A DNA stretch of 64,000 nt from Paracoccus maritimus (GCF_025195095.1 NZ_JANAVZ010000007.1:62001-126000), one strand, 5' to 3'. Positions 7,437 through 18,569 are shown, counted from the first letter of the stretch. Notes: generated by a model from the sequence alone, not told the origin. Numbers and translations are program-made.

Positions 7437-8384
7437 TCACTGGTCGAGCACGAAGGGTGCGCTGTAGTTGTCGGCGTTGTCAGCCGTGATCAGAATGCAG
7501 TCGAACAGCTGCTTTTCGCTGGCCGCGCCGGTCTCGCCGTTCTTGATGAAGTTGTCGGCCTGACGGACCGCCTCTTCCGAGAAGACGGCGACCGGCTGCA
7601 GGACAGTGTACTGCATCTCGCCGGCCTTCACCGCATCCACCGCGTCGGGCGAGCCGTCGAAGCCGCCGACCTTGACCTGCTCCAGCTTGCCGGCCTCTTT
7701 CAGCGCGGCGATCGCGCCCAGGGCCATTTCGTCGTTGCCCGAGATGACGCCGATGATATCCGGGTTCGCCTGCAGCAGCGACTGGGTCTTTTGGTAGCCC
7801 TGCGTGCGGTCCCAATTGCCGACTTCCTGACCTGCCTTCTCAAGGTCAGGATACTGGGTCAGAACCGTCTCGAAGCCGTTCGAACGGGTCTGTGCGTTGT
7901 TGTCGGCAGGGTTGCCGAACAGCTCGACATATTTGCCGCTGTCGCCGACGGCCTCGACCCATGCCTGTGCGCCAAGGGCTGCGCCCTGCGCGTTGTTGGA
8001 CACAAGCTGCGCCTTGGCCAGACCTTCCTGGTTGATCTCAGCGTTCACGAGAAAGACCGGGATGCCCGCATCGACGGCCTTCTTGACCGCGCCCACCGAA
8101 CCGTCGGCGTTGGCGGGATCAAGGATGATCGCCTTGGACTGGTTGGTGATCGCGGTGTCGATCAGCGTGCTTTCGGTGTTCGTGTCGCCCTTGTGGGCGG
8201 CGACATTGGCGTCATAGCCCAGTTCTTCGGCGGTGGCCTTTGCGACCTCGCCCTCGGTGAACCAGTAGGGGTTCGCCGGGTCGTTCACGATGATCGAGAT
8301 CAGCCCCTCGGCCTGTGCGGCCCCGGCCATCAGCGGCGCGGCGGCGACAGCGGCCAGAAGCAGGCGGCGTGTCATCTTCATCAT
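7437..8384 (-). CDS. eryG: Polyol (erythritol) ABC transporter substrate-binding protein
   Basis: A 315-residue periplasmic binding protein of the ribose/RbsB type (Peripla_BP_4). It has a signal peptide (MMKMTRRLLLAAVAAAPLMA...AQA), 'IIVNDPANPYWFTEGEVAKA', 'AIILDPANADGSVGAVKKA' and 'VISGNDEMALGAIAALKEAG'. It is the last component of a DUF2291-ATPase-permease-binding protein series on the minus strand. By its place beside eryABCD it matches the EryG/Mpt-type transporters of Rhizobium and Sinorhizobium, which import erythritol and in some cases ribitol and L-arabitol. The exact polyol cannot be read from sequence. Confidence 0.85.
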   Translation of the reverse strand: MMKMTRRLLLAAVAAAPLMAGAAQAEGLISIIVNDPANPYWFTEGEVAKATAEELGYDANVAAHKGDTNTESTLIDTAITNQSKAIILDPANADGSVGAVKKAVDAGIPVFLVNAEINQEGLAKAQLVSNNAQGAALGAQAWVEAVGDSGKYVELFGNPADNNAQTRSNGFETVLTQYPDLEKAGQEVGNWDRTQGYQKTQSLLQANPDIIGVISGNDEMALGAIAALKEAGKLEQVKVGGFDGSPDAVDAVKAGEMQYTVLQPVAVFSEEAVRQADNFIKNGETGAASEKQLFDCILITADNADNYSAPFVLDQ

Positions 8385-8494
8385 TTGTCTTCTCTCCCTT
8401 GGTTGATGGACCTGCCCTGCGGGTCTGTTCCGTGGGCAGTCTTTCCGTCCGGCGCACTTTGGATTTCGCCGGGCGGGGAAGCCTGGATGCGGGG

Positions 8495-9538
8495 TCAGCG
8501 CTTGCGACCGCCGCCGTATTGAAGCGAGTTCAGCAGCACGGCCAGAACGATCACGGCGCCGGTGAAGACCGTCTGCCAGTAGGACGACACGCCGATGATC
8601 ACGAGGCCGTCCGACAGAAAGCCGATCACGAAGGCACCCAGCATGGTCCCGCGCATCGTGCCGCGCCCGCCGGTCAGCGCAGCGCCGCCGATCACGACCG
8701 CCGCGATGGCCGTCAGTTCATAGGTCACACCGGCGGTCGGCCCGGCAGACGTCAGCTGCGAGGCCAGCACAAGGCCCGCGATCGCCGACAGCATGCCCGA
8801 CAGCGTATAGACGGTGATCTTCACGCGGCGGGTCGGCACACCCGACAACTCGGCGGCACGTTCGTTCCCGCCCGAGGCATAGAGCCAGCGCCCGAAGGCC
8901 GAACGCGACAGCATCAGCCCGCCCAGTATGGCCAGCACCGCCAAGACGATCACCGAAATCGGCACACCGGCAATCCGGTTGAAGCCCAGCCAGTCGAAGC
9001 CGGTATTGCCCAGTTCCGGGCGCCCGGACAGGTTGTTGTAGGTCAGGCCGTTCGTCATCAGCAGCGCGACGCCGCGCGCCACATACATGACGCCAAGCGT
9101 GGCGACAAAGGCCGGCACCTTGAAGATCGACACCAGCACGCCATTGACCGCGCCGACAAGCGCGCCCAGCACGCAGGTCAGGATTACCACGGCCCAGACC
9201 GGCGGATACAGGATCACCCCCGCCGCATCGATCTGAAGGCCCTGCATCATCGCGCCTGCGCTGACCCCGGCCAGCGCCAGGATCGACCCGACGGACAGGT
9301 CGATCCCGCCATTCAGGATCACCAGCAGCATGCCGATCGCAAGGATGCCATAGATGGCGACGTGGCTGGACATGATCAGCAGGTTGCTGATCGTCAGGTA
9401 ATTCGGCGACAGGATGGAAAAGACCACAATGATCGCGATCAGGGCAAAGAAGGCGCGGCCTTCCAGCAGCAGCCGGCCGATGCTGAAATCGGCCTTCTTC
9501 TTGTCGGCGGCAGAGGCGGTGGTCGTAGCGGCAGACAT
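8495..9538 (-). CDS. eryF: Polyol ABC transporter permease
   Basis: A 347-residue integral membrane permease of the ribose/xylose (BPD_transp_2, RbsC-like) family, with about ten hydrophobic segments and the signature 'ILNGGIDLSVGSILALAGVS' and 'GGAALTGGRGTMRGTMLGAF' (EAA-like loop for the ATPase). The start at 9538 has GAGGAAG upstream; the longer upstream frame is not family-like. It lies 26 bases after the ATPase and is presumed co-transcribed. It forms the membrane channel with the double ATPase and the periplasmic binding protein. Confidence 0.9.
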   Translation of the reverse strand: MSAATTTASAADKKKADFSIGRLLLEGRAFFALIAIIVVFSILSPNYLTISNLLIMSSHVAIYGILAIGMLLVILNGGIDLSVGSILALAGVSAGAMMQGLQIDAAGVILYPPVWAVVILTCVLGALVGAVNGVLVSIFKVPAFVATLGVMYVARGVALLMTNGLTYNNLSGRPELGNTGFDWLGFNRIAGVPISVIVLAVLAILGGLMLSRSAFGRWLYASGGNERAAELSGVPTRRVKITVYTLSGMLSAIAGLVLASQLTSAGPTAGVTYELTAIAAVVIGGAALTGGRGTMRGTMLGAFVIGFLSDGLVIIGVSSYWQTVFTGAVIVLAVLLNSLQYGGGRKR

Positions 9539-9564
9539 GGGTTGCTTCCTCTCTCTCACGCCCG

Positions 9565-11117
<1,553 letters not shown>

Positions 11118-11121
<4 letters not shown>

Positions 11122-11783
11122 TGGATGCCGACCTCGACGGGGGTGATCATCCAGTTCTTGGGATTGATCAGGCGGAACGCGCCGGTCACGGTGATGGTCT
11201 TGCCGGTCAGGCTTGAGGTGTCGACCGGGTCCAGCACGGCGGCCTTCATGGCGCGATTGATGCCCGACCCGGCGTCCTGGTATTCGATCTGGTTCTTGAA
11301 CTGTCCGAATTCGATATCGCCCGGTGCGTCGCGCAGATCCGTGCCGTTGATGGCCGGGCCGGTCTGGACGCGAACGGTGATGTCTTCGGGCACACCGTCG
11401 GCCTGCAACGTATAGACGCCCGATTTTCCCTCACCGACGGTGCCGGTGACGGTGGTGAACATGATCGCCCCGGTCGATGCAGGGGTGCCATATTGTTCCG
11501 CCGCCGCGTCCTTGTCGGCCAGAACGGCGGGGGCCAGCGTAGCCGCGTCAACGGCCTTGCCCTTCACGAATTCCGCGATGCGCGGGAATTCGGTCTGGCC
11601 ATAATTGTCTGGCGAGAAGGCCTGCGCCCGCACATCGGCGTCAGAGCCGACCTGAACGACCGTGGTGTCCAGTGCCATCGCGGCAACAACCGCGACGGCG
11701 ACGGCGGCGCTGATGATCAGCCCTCGGCGCGACGGCGCCGGAGCCTTTGGTGCAGGAGAGGTCGGGGCAGAGCCGTGTGTCAT
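11118..11783 (-). CDS. DUF2291 family protein, first gene of the transporter operon
   Basis: 221 residues with one N-terminal membrane anchor ('GLIISAAVAVAVVAAMAL', about residues 21-38) and a periplasmic domain of the DUF2291 family ('ALDTTVVQVGSD', 'FPRIAEFVKGKAVDAATL', 'GKTITVTGAFRLINPKNWMI'). DUF2291 genes travel with RbsABC-like polyol transporters, and the four-base overlap with eryE here supports a role in transport. Its biochemical job is unknown. The start at 11783 was preferred because the upstream residues are not hydrophobic or conserved. It faces eryA across a 607-base regulatory gap. Confidence 0.8.
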
Positions 11784-12390
11784 GTGCAAGCCTCGAAATG
11801 CGAATTGCGGGGCGGGGCCGACGCGGCGCGTCGGCGGCGAATCGGATGGGGTCGACACAGGGGCCGCAAGAACATGGGCATGTTGTCCTCCCTCTTTTCG
11901 GGCCGGCACCGTCTAACTTGCGAATGGTCGGGCCGATCCGTTCGTGCATGTTATCGCAATGTGATAAAGATAGTCAATAAGGATAATTATAGCCTACTGG
12001 GTTCGGCGCCTGACGCATCCGCGGGGTGGCTGGGGCTGAATTTCGAACCTCAGAGCTTATCCCGATTTGCTCTCCGCTCCCTGCATCCATGTTTGAAAGG
12101 CTGTCGGCCATGAAGTCCGGGAAAGTATGAAGATATCATTCGGCAATCTCGGCTGATCAGGTGCGCTTGGCGCGGTGTTCTGGCTGCGCTTGTGCATTTG
12201 GCGCGGGGTCGGGCGGTCGTCCTCCTCACCTTGTAGCCTACATGAAATAAATTGCTATGTCCGTAAAAAAATACGTTCACTATGATAGGTATGTGGTATA
12301 TTGTTGGCATCATAAGTTTGGTGGCGGTCAAGTCGGGGGAGAGTCGGATGATTCGCGCTGTGGCGATGACGGGAAAGGCACGGGCGATCC
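11784..12390. promoter_or_regulatory. Divergent control region between eryE and eryA operons
   Basis: 607 bases without a credible gene. A 17-bp near-perfect palindrome, TTATCGCAATGTGATAA (11951-11967, one mismatched pair), lies in an A/T-rich patch about 170 bases upstream of the transporter operon. A second A/T-rich patch at 12240-12315 lies close to eryA and contains TATGAT...ATCATA arms 22 bases apart (12281-12314). These are reasonable operator or promoter sites for the DeoR and SorC regulators of the locus. The assignment of protein to site is inference. The middle (about 12000-12240) shows nothing recognisable. Confidence 0.5.
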
Positions 12391-13974
12391 ATGCAGGGCG
12401 CTGATATTCTGGTCGGAATCGATGCCGGCACGTCTGTCATCAAGGCGGTGGCGTTTGACCTGGCCGGCAGGCAACTGGCGTCGTCATCCGTGCCGAATCG
12501 CTATCATGCCGGTGCCGATGGCAGCGCGACGCAGTCTCTGCCACAGACCTGGAACGATTGCGCCGCCGCGTTGCGCGGGCTTGGCGAAAAGATCGACGGC
12601 CTTGCGGGCCGCACGGCCGCACTGTCGGTCACCGCGCAAGGTGATGGTACTTGGCTGGTCGGTCGCGATGGCCCGGTCGGTGATGCCTGGCTTTGGCTGG
12701 ATGCACGCGCCGCGCCGACCGTCGCACGATTGGCCGCCGGACCGGGCAACCGCGCGCGGTTCGAGGCAACGGGAACCGGACTGAACACCTGCCAGCAGGG
12801 CGCCCAGATGGCGCATATGGACGCGCACGCTCCGGAACTGCTGGACAGCGCACAGGTCGCGCTGCATTGCAAGGACTGGCTTTATCTGAACCTGACCGGC
12901 ATTCGCGCAACCGATCCTTCCGAGGCCAGCTTCACCTTCGGAAACTTTCGCAGCCGCACCTATGATGATTCGGTTATCGAAGCGCTTGGCCTGACCCATC
13001 GCCGCGCCTTGCTGCCCGAGATCATCGAGGGCACGCGGACCACCCATCCGCTGACGAAAGATGCGGCATCCCAGACCGGATTGCGTGCGGGCACGCCGGT
13101 CTGCCTTGGCTATGTGGACATGGTGATGACCGCGCTTGGCGCAGGCGTCCATGGAGGCGCGCCGGGCGATGTCGCCTGTTCGACCGTCGGTTCTACCGGG
13201 GTGCATCTGCGTGCGGTGCATCCGGATCGGGTGCATCTGAACGCCGAGGGCACCGGCTATGTGATCTGCCTGCCGATCCCCGATATGGTCACGCAGGTCC
13301 AGACCAACATGGCGGCAACGCTGAACCTGGACTGGATTCTGGGTGTCGCGGCCGGAATCATGTCCGACATGGGGGCGGCGGTGACGCATCGTGACCTGAT
13401 CGCGCATATGGATGGCTGGCTGGCCCAGTCCCGGCCGGGCCAGATCGTCTATCACCCCTACATTTCCGAGGCGGGCGAACGCGGTCCGTTCGTCAACGCC
13501 GCCGCTCGCGCCGGTTTTGCCGGGCTGAATGCCAGCCACCGCTATCCTGACCTCATTCGCGCCGTGGCCGAGGGGCTGGGGATGGCGATGCGCGACTGCT
13601 ATGCCGCAATGGGCCCGCTCCCGGGAGAGTTGCGCCTGACCGGCGGCGCGGCGCGGTCGAAGGCGTTGCGCGGCATCATGTCGGCCAGTTTGAACGCGCC
13701 TGTTCGCGTCTCTGACCGGGAGGAGGCCGGGGCTGCGGGGGCGGCGATGATGGCGGCGGTCGCCATCGGCGCCTACCCGGACATGGATGCCTGTATCGCC
13801 GAATGGGTCACCCCGTTGCTGGGGCCAGCCGAGCCGCCAGACACCGATCTGGTTGCCGCCTATGACCGACTGTTCCCGGCCTTCGCGGCATCGCGACAGG
13901 CGCTGCCGCCCGCGTGGGACGCGCTGTCCGCCGCCCGCGCCGCATATTCGAAAGGAAATCAGGATGAGCAATGA
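12391..13974 (+). CDS. eryA: FGGY-family erythritol kinase
   Basis: A 527-residue carbohydrate kinase. 'ILVGIDAGTSVIKAVAFDLAG' at the N-terminus is the phosphate-1 loop of the ASKHA fold, 'DAWLWLDARAAPTV' is the FGGY_N sugar-site region, 'ACSTVGSTGVHLR' and 'LRLTGGAARSKALRGIMS' lie in FGGY_C. It would phosphorylate erythritol with ATP to D-erythritol 1-phosphate, as Brucella EryA does. It is the first gene of eryABC-adh-eryD. The SD is unusually far from the ATG (GGGAAAGG about 15 bases upstream), so initiation may be weak or the start may differ slightly. The substrate could also be another tetritol. Confidence 0.88.
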   Translation: MQGADILVGIDAGTSVIKAVAFDLAGRQLASSSVPNRYHAGADGSATQSLPQTWNDCAAALRGLGEKIDGLAGRTAALSVTAQGDGTWLVGRDGPVGDAWLWLDARAAPTVARLAAGPGNRARFEATGTGLNTCQQGAQMAHMDAHAPELLDSAQVALHCKDWLYLNLTGIRATDPSEASFTFGNFRSRTYDDSVIEALGLTHRRALLPEIIEGTRTTHPLTKDAASQTGLRAGTPVCLGYVDMVMTALGAGVHGGAPGDVACSTVGSTGVHLRAVHPDRVHLNAEGTGYVICLPIPDMVTQVQTNMAATLNLDWILGVAAGIMSDMGAAVTHRDLIAHMDGWLAQSRPGQIVYHPYISEAGERGPFVNAAARAGFAGLNASHRYPDLIRAVAEGLGMAMRDCYAAMGPLPGELRLTGGAARSKALRGIMSASLNAPVRVSDREEAGAAGAAMMAAVAIGAYPDMDACIAEWVTPLLGPAEPPDTDLVAAYDRLFPAFAASRQALPPAWDALSAARAAYSKGNQDEQ

Positions 13975-15481
13975 CAGCGACATGATCGACCTGTTCGTGA
14001 TCGGCGGCGGCATCAATGGCGCCGGTGTCGCGCGGGACGCGGCGGGCCGTGGCCTGAAGGTCGTGCTGTGTGAAAAGGACGATCTGGCCGAAGGCACCTC
14101 GTCGCGGTCCGGAAAGCTGGTCCATGGCGGCCTGCGCTATCTGGAATATTACGAGTTTCGGCTGGTCCGCGAGGCCCTGATCGAGCGCGAGGTGCTGATG
14201 CGTGCGGCCCCCCATATCATCTGGCCGATGCGTTTCGTCCTGCCCCACAGCCCGCAGGACCGCCCTGCATGGCTGGTCCGTCTGGGGCTGTTTCTGTATG
14301 ACCATCTGGGCGGACGCAAGAAACTGCCCGGAACGCGCACGCTGGACCTGTCCCGCGATCCGGAAGGTGCGCCGCTGCTGGATCAATACACCAAGGGCTT
14401 TGAATACAGCGATTGCTGGGTCGACGATGCGCGTCTGGTGGTGCTGAACGCCGTGGATGCCGCCGAGAAAGGGGCCGAGGTTCTGACTCGCAGCCCCTGC
14501 ATCTCGGCCCGCCGCCAAGACGGGGCATGGACAGTCCAGACCCGCGACGAGGCGACTGGCGAAACTCGGACCTTCCGCGCCCGCTGTCTGGTCAATTGTG
14601 CAGGGCCCTGGGTCACCGATTTCATCACCCGGGTCGCCGGCGCAAATTCATCGCGCAATGTTCGACTGGTCAAGGGCAGCCATATCATCGTTCCGAAGTT
14701 CTGGCCGGGCAACAACGCTTATCTGGTCCAGAATCACGACAAGCGCGTCATCTTCATCAACCCCTACGAGGGGGACAAGGCGTTGATCGGCACCACCGAT
14801 ATCGCCTATGACGGCCGGGCCGAGGATGTCGCCGCCGACGAGGCCGAGATCGACTACCTGCTGAACGCCGTGAACCGCTATTTCAAGGAGAAGCTGCGTC
14901 GATCTGACGTGCTGACGACCTTTTCGGGCGTGCGCCCCTTGTTTGACGACGGGCAGGGCAACCCTTCGGCAGTGACGCGCGATTACGTCTTTGACCTGGA
15001 CCAGACCGGTGGAGCGCCGCTGCTGAATATCTTCGGTGGCAAGATCACCACCTTCCGCGAATTGGCCGAACGCGGCATGCACAAGCTGAAGGATATCTTT
15101 CCGCAGATGGGCGGCGACTGGACCGAGACCGCCCCGTTGCCCGGCGGCGAAATCGCCAATGCCGATTACGAAAGCTATGCCAACCTGTTGCGCGAACTGC
15201 ATCCATGGATGCCACGCAAGCTGGTTCATCACTATGGCCGCCTCTATGGCGCACGGACCAAGGATGTCGTCGCAGGTGCGATGAACCTTGACGATCTGGG
15301 CCGCCATTTCGGTGGCCAGCTGTACGAGGCAGAAGCCCGCTATCTTGTCGCCAGGGAATGGGCGCAGCGACCTGAAGACATCCTGTGCCGGCGCACCAAG
15401 CATTATCTGCACCTGACCGATGCACAGCGGAAGGATTTTTCCGACTGGTTCAATGCCTCTGATCTGGCCAAGGCGGCCTGA
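13964..15481 (+). CDS. eryB: FAD-dependent erythritol 1-phosphate dehydrogenase (GlpD family)
   Basis: 505 residues. The N-terminal FAD-binding motif 'VIGGGINGAGVARDAAGRG' (about residues 11-29) and 'GTSSRSGKLVHGGLRYLEYY' are typical of glycerol 3-phosphate dehydrogenases. The C-terminus has the DAO_C part with 'FGGKITTFRELAERGMHKL'. In Brucella the homologue oxidises D-erythritol 1-phosphate to D-erythrulose 1-phosphate. The start at 13964 overlaps the end of eryA by 11 bases and has AAAGGAAATCAGG upstream. GlpD itself is the alternative, but its position between eryA and eryC favours eryB. Confidence 0.88.
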   Translation: MSNDSDMIDLFVIGGGINGAGVARDAAGRGLKVVLCEKDDLAEGTSSRSGKLVHGGLRYLEYYEFRLVREALIEREVLMRAAPHIIWPMRFVLPHSPQDRPAWLVRLGLFLYDHLGGRKKLPGTRTLDLSRDPEGAPLLDQYTKGFEYSDCWVDDARLVVLNAVDAAEKGAEVLTRSPCISARRQDGAWTVQTRDEATGETRTFRARCLVNCAGPWVTDFITRVAGANSSRNVRLVKGSHIIVPKFWPGNNAYLVQNHDKRVIFINPYEGDKALIGTTDIAYDGRAEDVAADEAEIDYLLNAVNRYFKEKLRRSDVLTTFSGVRPLFDDGQGNPSAVTRDYVFDLDQTGGAPLLNIFGGKITTFRELAERGMHKLKDIFPQMGGDWTETAPLPGGEIANADYESYANLLRELHPWMPRKLVHHYGRLYGARTKDVVAGAMNLDDLGRHFGGQLYEAEARYLVAREWAQRPEDILCRRTKHYLHLTDAQRKDFSDWFNASDLAKAA

Positions 15482-15490
15482 GGAAACAAC

Positions 15491-16423
15491 ATGCCCCTGA
15501 CGCTGTCCCTGAACACCAATCCGCTGGTCAATCGCTTTGCCGATCCCGATGACCTGATTGATACGGTCGCCCGTGATCTGCGGATCCGCGACCTGCAGCT
15601 GACCCATGAGTTCATCAACCCTTCCTGGCCCGCCCCGGTGATCCGGCGGCTGACCCGACAGATGGGTGCGGCGCTGGATCGCACCGGCGTGCGCGTGACC
15701 AGCGGCATGACCGGTCCCTACGGGCGGCTGAACCATTTCGGTCATCCCGACCGCGATGTGCGTCGCTACTATGTGGACTGGTTCAAGACTTTCGCGGATA
15801 TCAACGCAGATCTGGGCGGAACCAGCGTCGGCACCCAGTTCGCAATCTTCACCTATCGCGATTACGACGACCCGGCGCGGCGCGAAGATCTGATCCGCAT
15901 CGCCATCGATTGCTGGGCCGAGGTCGCAGACCACGCCAAGGCCGCCGGTCTGGACTATGTTTTCTGGGAACCGATGAGCATCGGGCGAGAGTTCGGCGAG
16001 ACGATCGCCGAATGTCTTAAGTTGCAGCGCCGGCTGACGGCGGCAGATATGGCGGTGCCGATGTGGATGATGGCGGATATCGACCACGGCGATGTGACCA
16101 GCGATAATCCCGATGATTACGATCCCTATGCCTGGGCGCGCGCCGTCCCGAAGGTCAGCCCGATCATCCACATCAAGCAGTCGCTGATGGACAAGGGGGG
16201 GCATCGCCCCTTCACCGCCGATTTCAACGCACGCGGCCGCATCCAGCCCGCACCATTGCTTGCGGCCCTTGCCGAAGGTGGCGCGACCGACAACGAGATC
16301 TGCCTTGAACTCAGCTTCAAGGAGAGAGAGCCGAATGATCGCGAAGTGATCCCCCAGATCGCCGAAAGCGTCGCTTTCTGGGCGCCGCATATCGACACAG
16401 GGGCCGATAAGCTGAATATCTGA
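15491..16423 (+). CDS. eryC: Erythrulose 1-phosphate 3-epimerase (EryC-like TIM barrel)
   Basis: 310 residues of the sugar phosphate isomerase/epimerase (xylose isomerase-like TIM barrel) superfamily. 'LSLNTNPLVNRFADPDDLI' opens the protein. 'VTSGMTGPYGRLNHFGHPD', 'YVFWEPMSIGREFGETI', 'MMADIDHGDVT' and 'ELSFKEREPNDREV' supply the acidic and histidine residues expected for the metal site. In Brucella EryC epimerises D- to L-erythrulose 1-phosphate. It follows eryB by nine bases with an SD-like GAGGAAAC. Confidence 0.85.
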   Translation: MPLTLSLNTNPLVNRFADPDDLIDTVARDLRIRDLQLTHEFINPSWPAPVIRRLTRQMGAALDRTGVRVTSGMTGPYGRLNHFGHPDRDVRRYYVDWFKTFADINADLGGTSVGTQFAIFTYRDYDDPARREDLIRIAIDCWAEVADHAKAAGLDYVFWEPMSIGREFGETIAECLKLQRRLTAADMAVPMWMMADIDHGDVTSDNPDDYDPYAWARAVPKVSPIIHIKQSLMDKGGHRPFTADFNARGRIQPAPLLAALAEGGATDNEICLELSFKEREPNDREVIPQIAESVAFWAPHIDTGADKLNI

Positions 16424-16450
16424 GCCGACGAGAATTTGCAGGAGCGACAG

Positions 16451-17593
16451 ATGCAGCCATTTGCCTTTGCCACTGCCACCGAGATCCTGTTCGGCCGGGG
16501 GCAGGCGGACAGCGCACCGTCAAGGATCGCGGCACTGGGACGTGCCGTGCTTCTGGTTCATGGCAGCAACCCGGCACGCAGCGCCGGCTTGCGCGCGGGG
16601 CTTGCGGCAAGCGGCTGCCACGTCACCGGCTTTGCCGTTGACCGCGAACCCGACATGGCGATGATCGAGGCAGGTGTGGCTGCGGCGCGTGCGGAAGGCA
16701 CGCAGGTCGTGGTGGCGATGGGGGGCGGTGCCGTCATCGACGCGGGCAAGGCGGTTGCGGCGCTGATGCCCGCGACGCGCCCCATGCTGGATCATCTCGA
16801 GGTGGTCGGGCGCGGTCTTGCGCTGGATCGCGCGCCCTTGCCCTTTGTTGCGATGCCCACGACGGCGGGCACCGGCGCCGAGGTTACACGAAACGCTGTG
16901 ATCGGCGTGCCGGAACACCACCGCAAGGTCAGCCTGCGCGATGCCCGCATGTTGCCGCGCCTTGCCATCGTCGATCCGGCGCTGACCGATGGCTGTCCGC
17001 GCGTCGTGACACTTGCCTCGGGGCTGGATGCGATTACCCAGGTGATCGAACCCTATGTCAGCACCCGGGCCAACCCGATGACAGATGCCCTGTGCCGCGA
17101 TTCGATCCCGCGCGGGCTGGCCGCCATTCGTCGTCTGATCGAGGCAGAGGACCCTGCCGCGCGCGACGATATGGCCTGGATCAGCCTGTGCGGCGGGTTG
17201 GCGCTGGCCAATGCCGGGCTTGGTGCGGTGCATGGACTGGCCGGTCCGTTGGGTGGCCTGACAGGCGCCCCGCACGGCGCGATCTGCGGAACGCTGCTGC
17301 CGCATGTGCTGATCGCGAATCGTGGCGCGGTCGCTGACCCCGGACGGCTGGATCAGGTCGGGCGCTGGATCGGACAGGCTTTCGGGGTGCCCGAAGCATC
17401 CCTGGCCCAGGCGGCCAGGGTCATGTCCGACTGGTCTCGGGCCGCCGGGCTTCCATCTTTGTCCGAACTTGGCATCGACAGCACGGCACAGGACGCGGCC
17501 GCCACGGCCGCCGCTGCGTCGTCTTCGATGAAGGCGAACCCGGCGGTCCTGTCGCCGGACGATCTGCGCGCGCTGATGCAGGCGGCCGGCTGA
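16451..17593 (+). CDS. Iron-containing alcohol dehydrogenase inside the ery operon
   Basis: A 380-residue Fe-ADH family enzyme. The NAD-binding motif is 'VVAMGGGAVIDAGKAVAALM', followed by 'PFVAMPTTAGTGAEVTRNAV' and the metal-ligand region 'GLGAVHGLAGPLGG...APHGAICGTLLPH'. The start at 16451 has AGGAG upstream; a TTG 15 bases earlier is less likely. Its stop overlaps the eryD start (TGATG). Brucella's ery operon lacks such a gene, to my knowledge. It could oxidise a second polyol or reduce a C4 ketose or aldehyde. Maleylacetate reductase is a related family, but nothing here suggests aromatic degradation. Confidence 0.82.
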   Translation: MQPFAFATATEILFGRGQADSAPSRIAALGRAVLLVHGSNPARSAGLRAGLAASGCHVTGFAVDREPDMAMIEAGVAAARAEGTQVVVAMGGGAVIDAGKAVAALMPATRPMLDHLEVVGRGLALDRAPLPFVAMPTTAGTGAEVTRNAVIGVPEHHRKVSLRDARMLPRLAIVDPALTDGCPRVVTLASGLDAITQVIEPYVSTRANPMTDALCRDSIPRGLAAIRRLIEAEDPAARDDMAWISLCGGLALANAGLGAVHGLAGPLGGLTGAPHGAICGTLLPHVLIANRGAVADPGRLDQVGRWIGQAFGVPEASLAQAARVMSDWSRAAGLPSLSELGIDSTAQDAAATAAAASSSMKANPAVLSPDDLRALMQAAG

Positions 17594-18552
17594 TGGCGCG
17601 CGGCGGCGGGATCGATCCGGAACAAAGCCTCGCGATACGCGCGGCATGGCTGCATTACGCTGGCGGGCTGACACAGGCGGCGGTCGCCAAGCGGCTTGGC
17701 TTGCCGTCGGTCAAGGCGCATCGGCTTATCGCGCGGGCGGTCGCGGATGGTGTGGTCAAGATGTCGATCGATGGCGAGATCGTCGAATGTGCGATGTTGG
17801 AGGACCGGCTTTGCGCGCGATACGGACTTGATTACTGCGAGGTCGCGCCGGATCTGGGCGAGAATGGCATTCCGCTGCGCGCCCTGGGGCTTGCCGGTGC
17901 AGCCTTCCTGCGTCGCCAGATCGAACGGGGCGAGCATCGGGTGATCGGCCTTGGCCACGGGCGAACACTTGCGGCGGCGGTGCATCAGTTACCGCGTTTC
18001 GACGCAAGCAACGCAAGGTTCGTGTCCCTGCTTGGGGGGCTGACGCGCAACTACGCGGCCAACCCCCATGACGTGATGCATCGCCTTGCCGAGAAGACCG
18101 GGGCGCAGGCATTCGTGCTGCCGGTGCCGTTCTTCGCGAATTCCGAGAAGGATCGGGCGGTGTTGCTGGCGCAACCCGGCGTGCGCGAGATCTTCGATCT
18201 GTCGAATGCCGCGTCGCTGAAGATCGCGGGCATGGGCACGGCGGATGCGGGGGCCCAACTGGTCGCCTCGGGGATGATCGAACCGCGCGAGATCGCCGAG
18301 ATCGAGGCAGCGGGGGGCATGGGCGAGATGCTGGGACATTTCTTCGACGCGAAGGGGCGGGTGCTGCACACCACGCTGTCGGCGCGTACGCTGTCCGTGG
18401 ATCTGTCCGGTCCGGCAGGCAGCCGGATCGTGGTGATCGCCGGGGGACCGGCCAAGGTCGCGGGACTGCGGGCTGTCCTGAACAGCGGCCATGTCAACGG
18501 TCTGATCACCGATGAACTGACCGCCACTGCCCTGATCGGCGACCAGATCTGA
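17593..18552 (+). CDS. eryD: SorC/EryD-family transcriptional regulator
   Basis: 319 residues, close to the length of Brucella EryD. The N-terminal helix-turn-helix is 'LHYAGGLTQAAVAKRLGLPS', then the sugar-binding SorC domain with 'VIGLGHGRTLAAAVHQLP', 'FVSLLGGLTRNYAANPHD' and 'GLITDELTATALIGD' at the C-terminus. EryD represses the ery operon and is released by erythritol in Brucella. It is the fifth gene of the plus-strand operon and overlaps the Fe-ADH stop by one base. Confidence 0.88.
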   Translation: MARGGGIDPEQSLAIRAAWLHYAGGLTQAAVAKRLGLPSVKAHRLIARAVADGVVKMSIDGEIVECAMLEDRLCARYGLDYCEVAPDLGENGIPLRALGLAGAAFLRRQIERGEHRVIGLGHGRTLAAAVHQLPRFDASNARFVSLLGGLTRNYAANPHDVMHRLAEKTGAQAFVLPVPFFANSEKDRAVLLAQPGVREIFDLSNAASLKIAGMGTADAGAQLVASGMIEPREIAEIEAAGGMGEMLGHFFDAKGRVLHTTLSARTLSVDLSGPAGSRIVVIAGGPAKVAGLRAVLNSGHVNGLITDELTATALIGDQI

Positions 18553-18569
18553 GATCCCCCCTTGTGACC

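Noticed and set aside
14648-16390. Long open frame on the minus strand opposite eryB and eryC
   Set aside because: Mirror of GC-rich codon bias. It has no start context and no family-like motifs, and it covers two well-supported genes. The same applies to long opposite frames at 18963-20867, 21549-23618, 34593-35957, 53205-55421 and 55435-57594.
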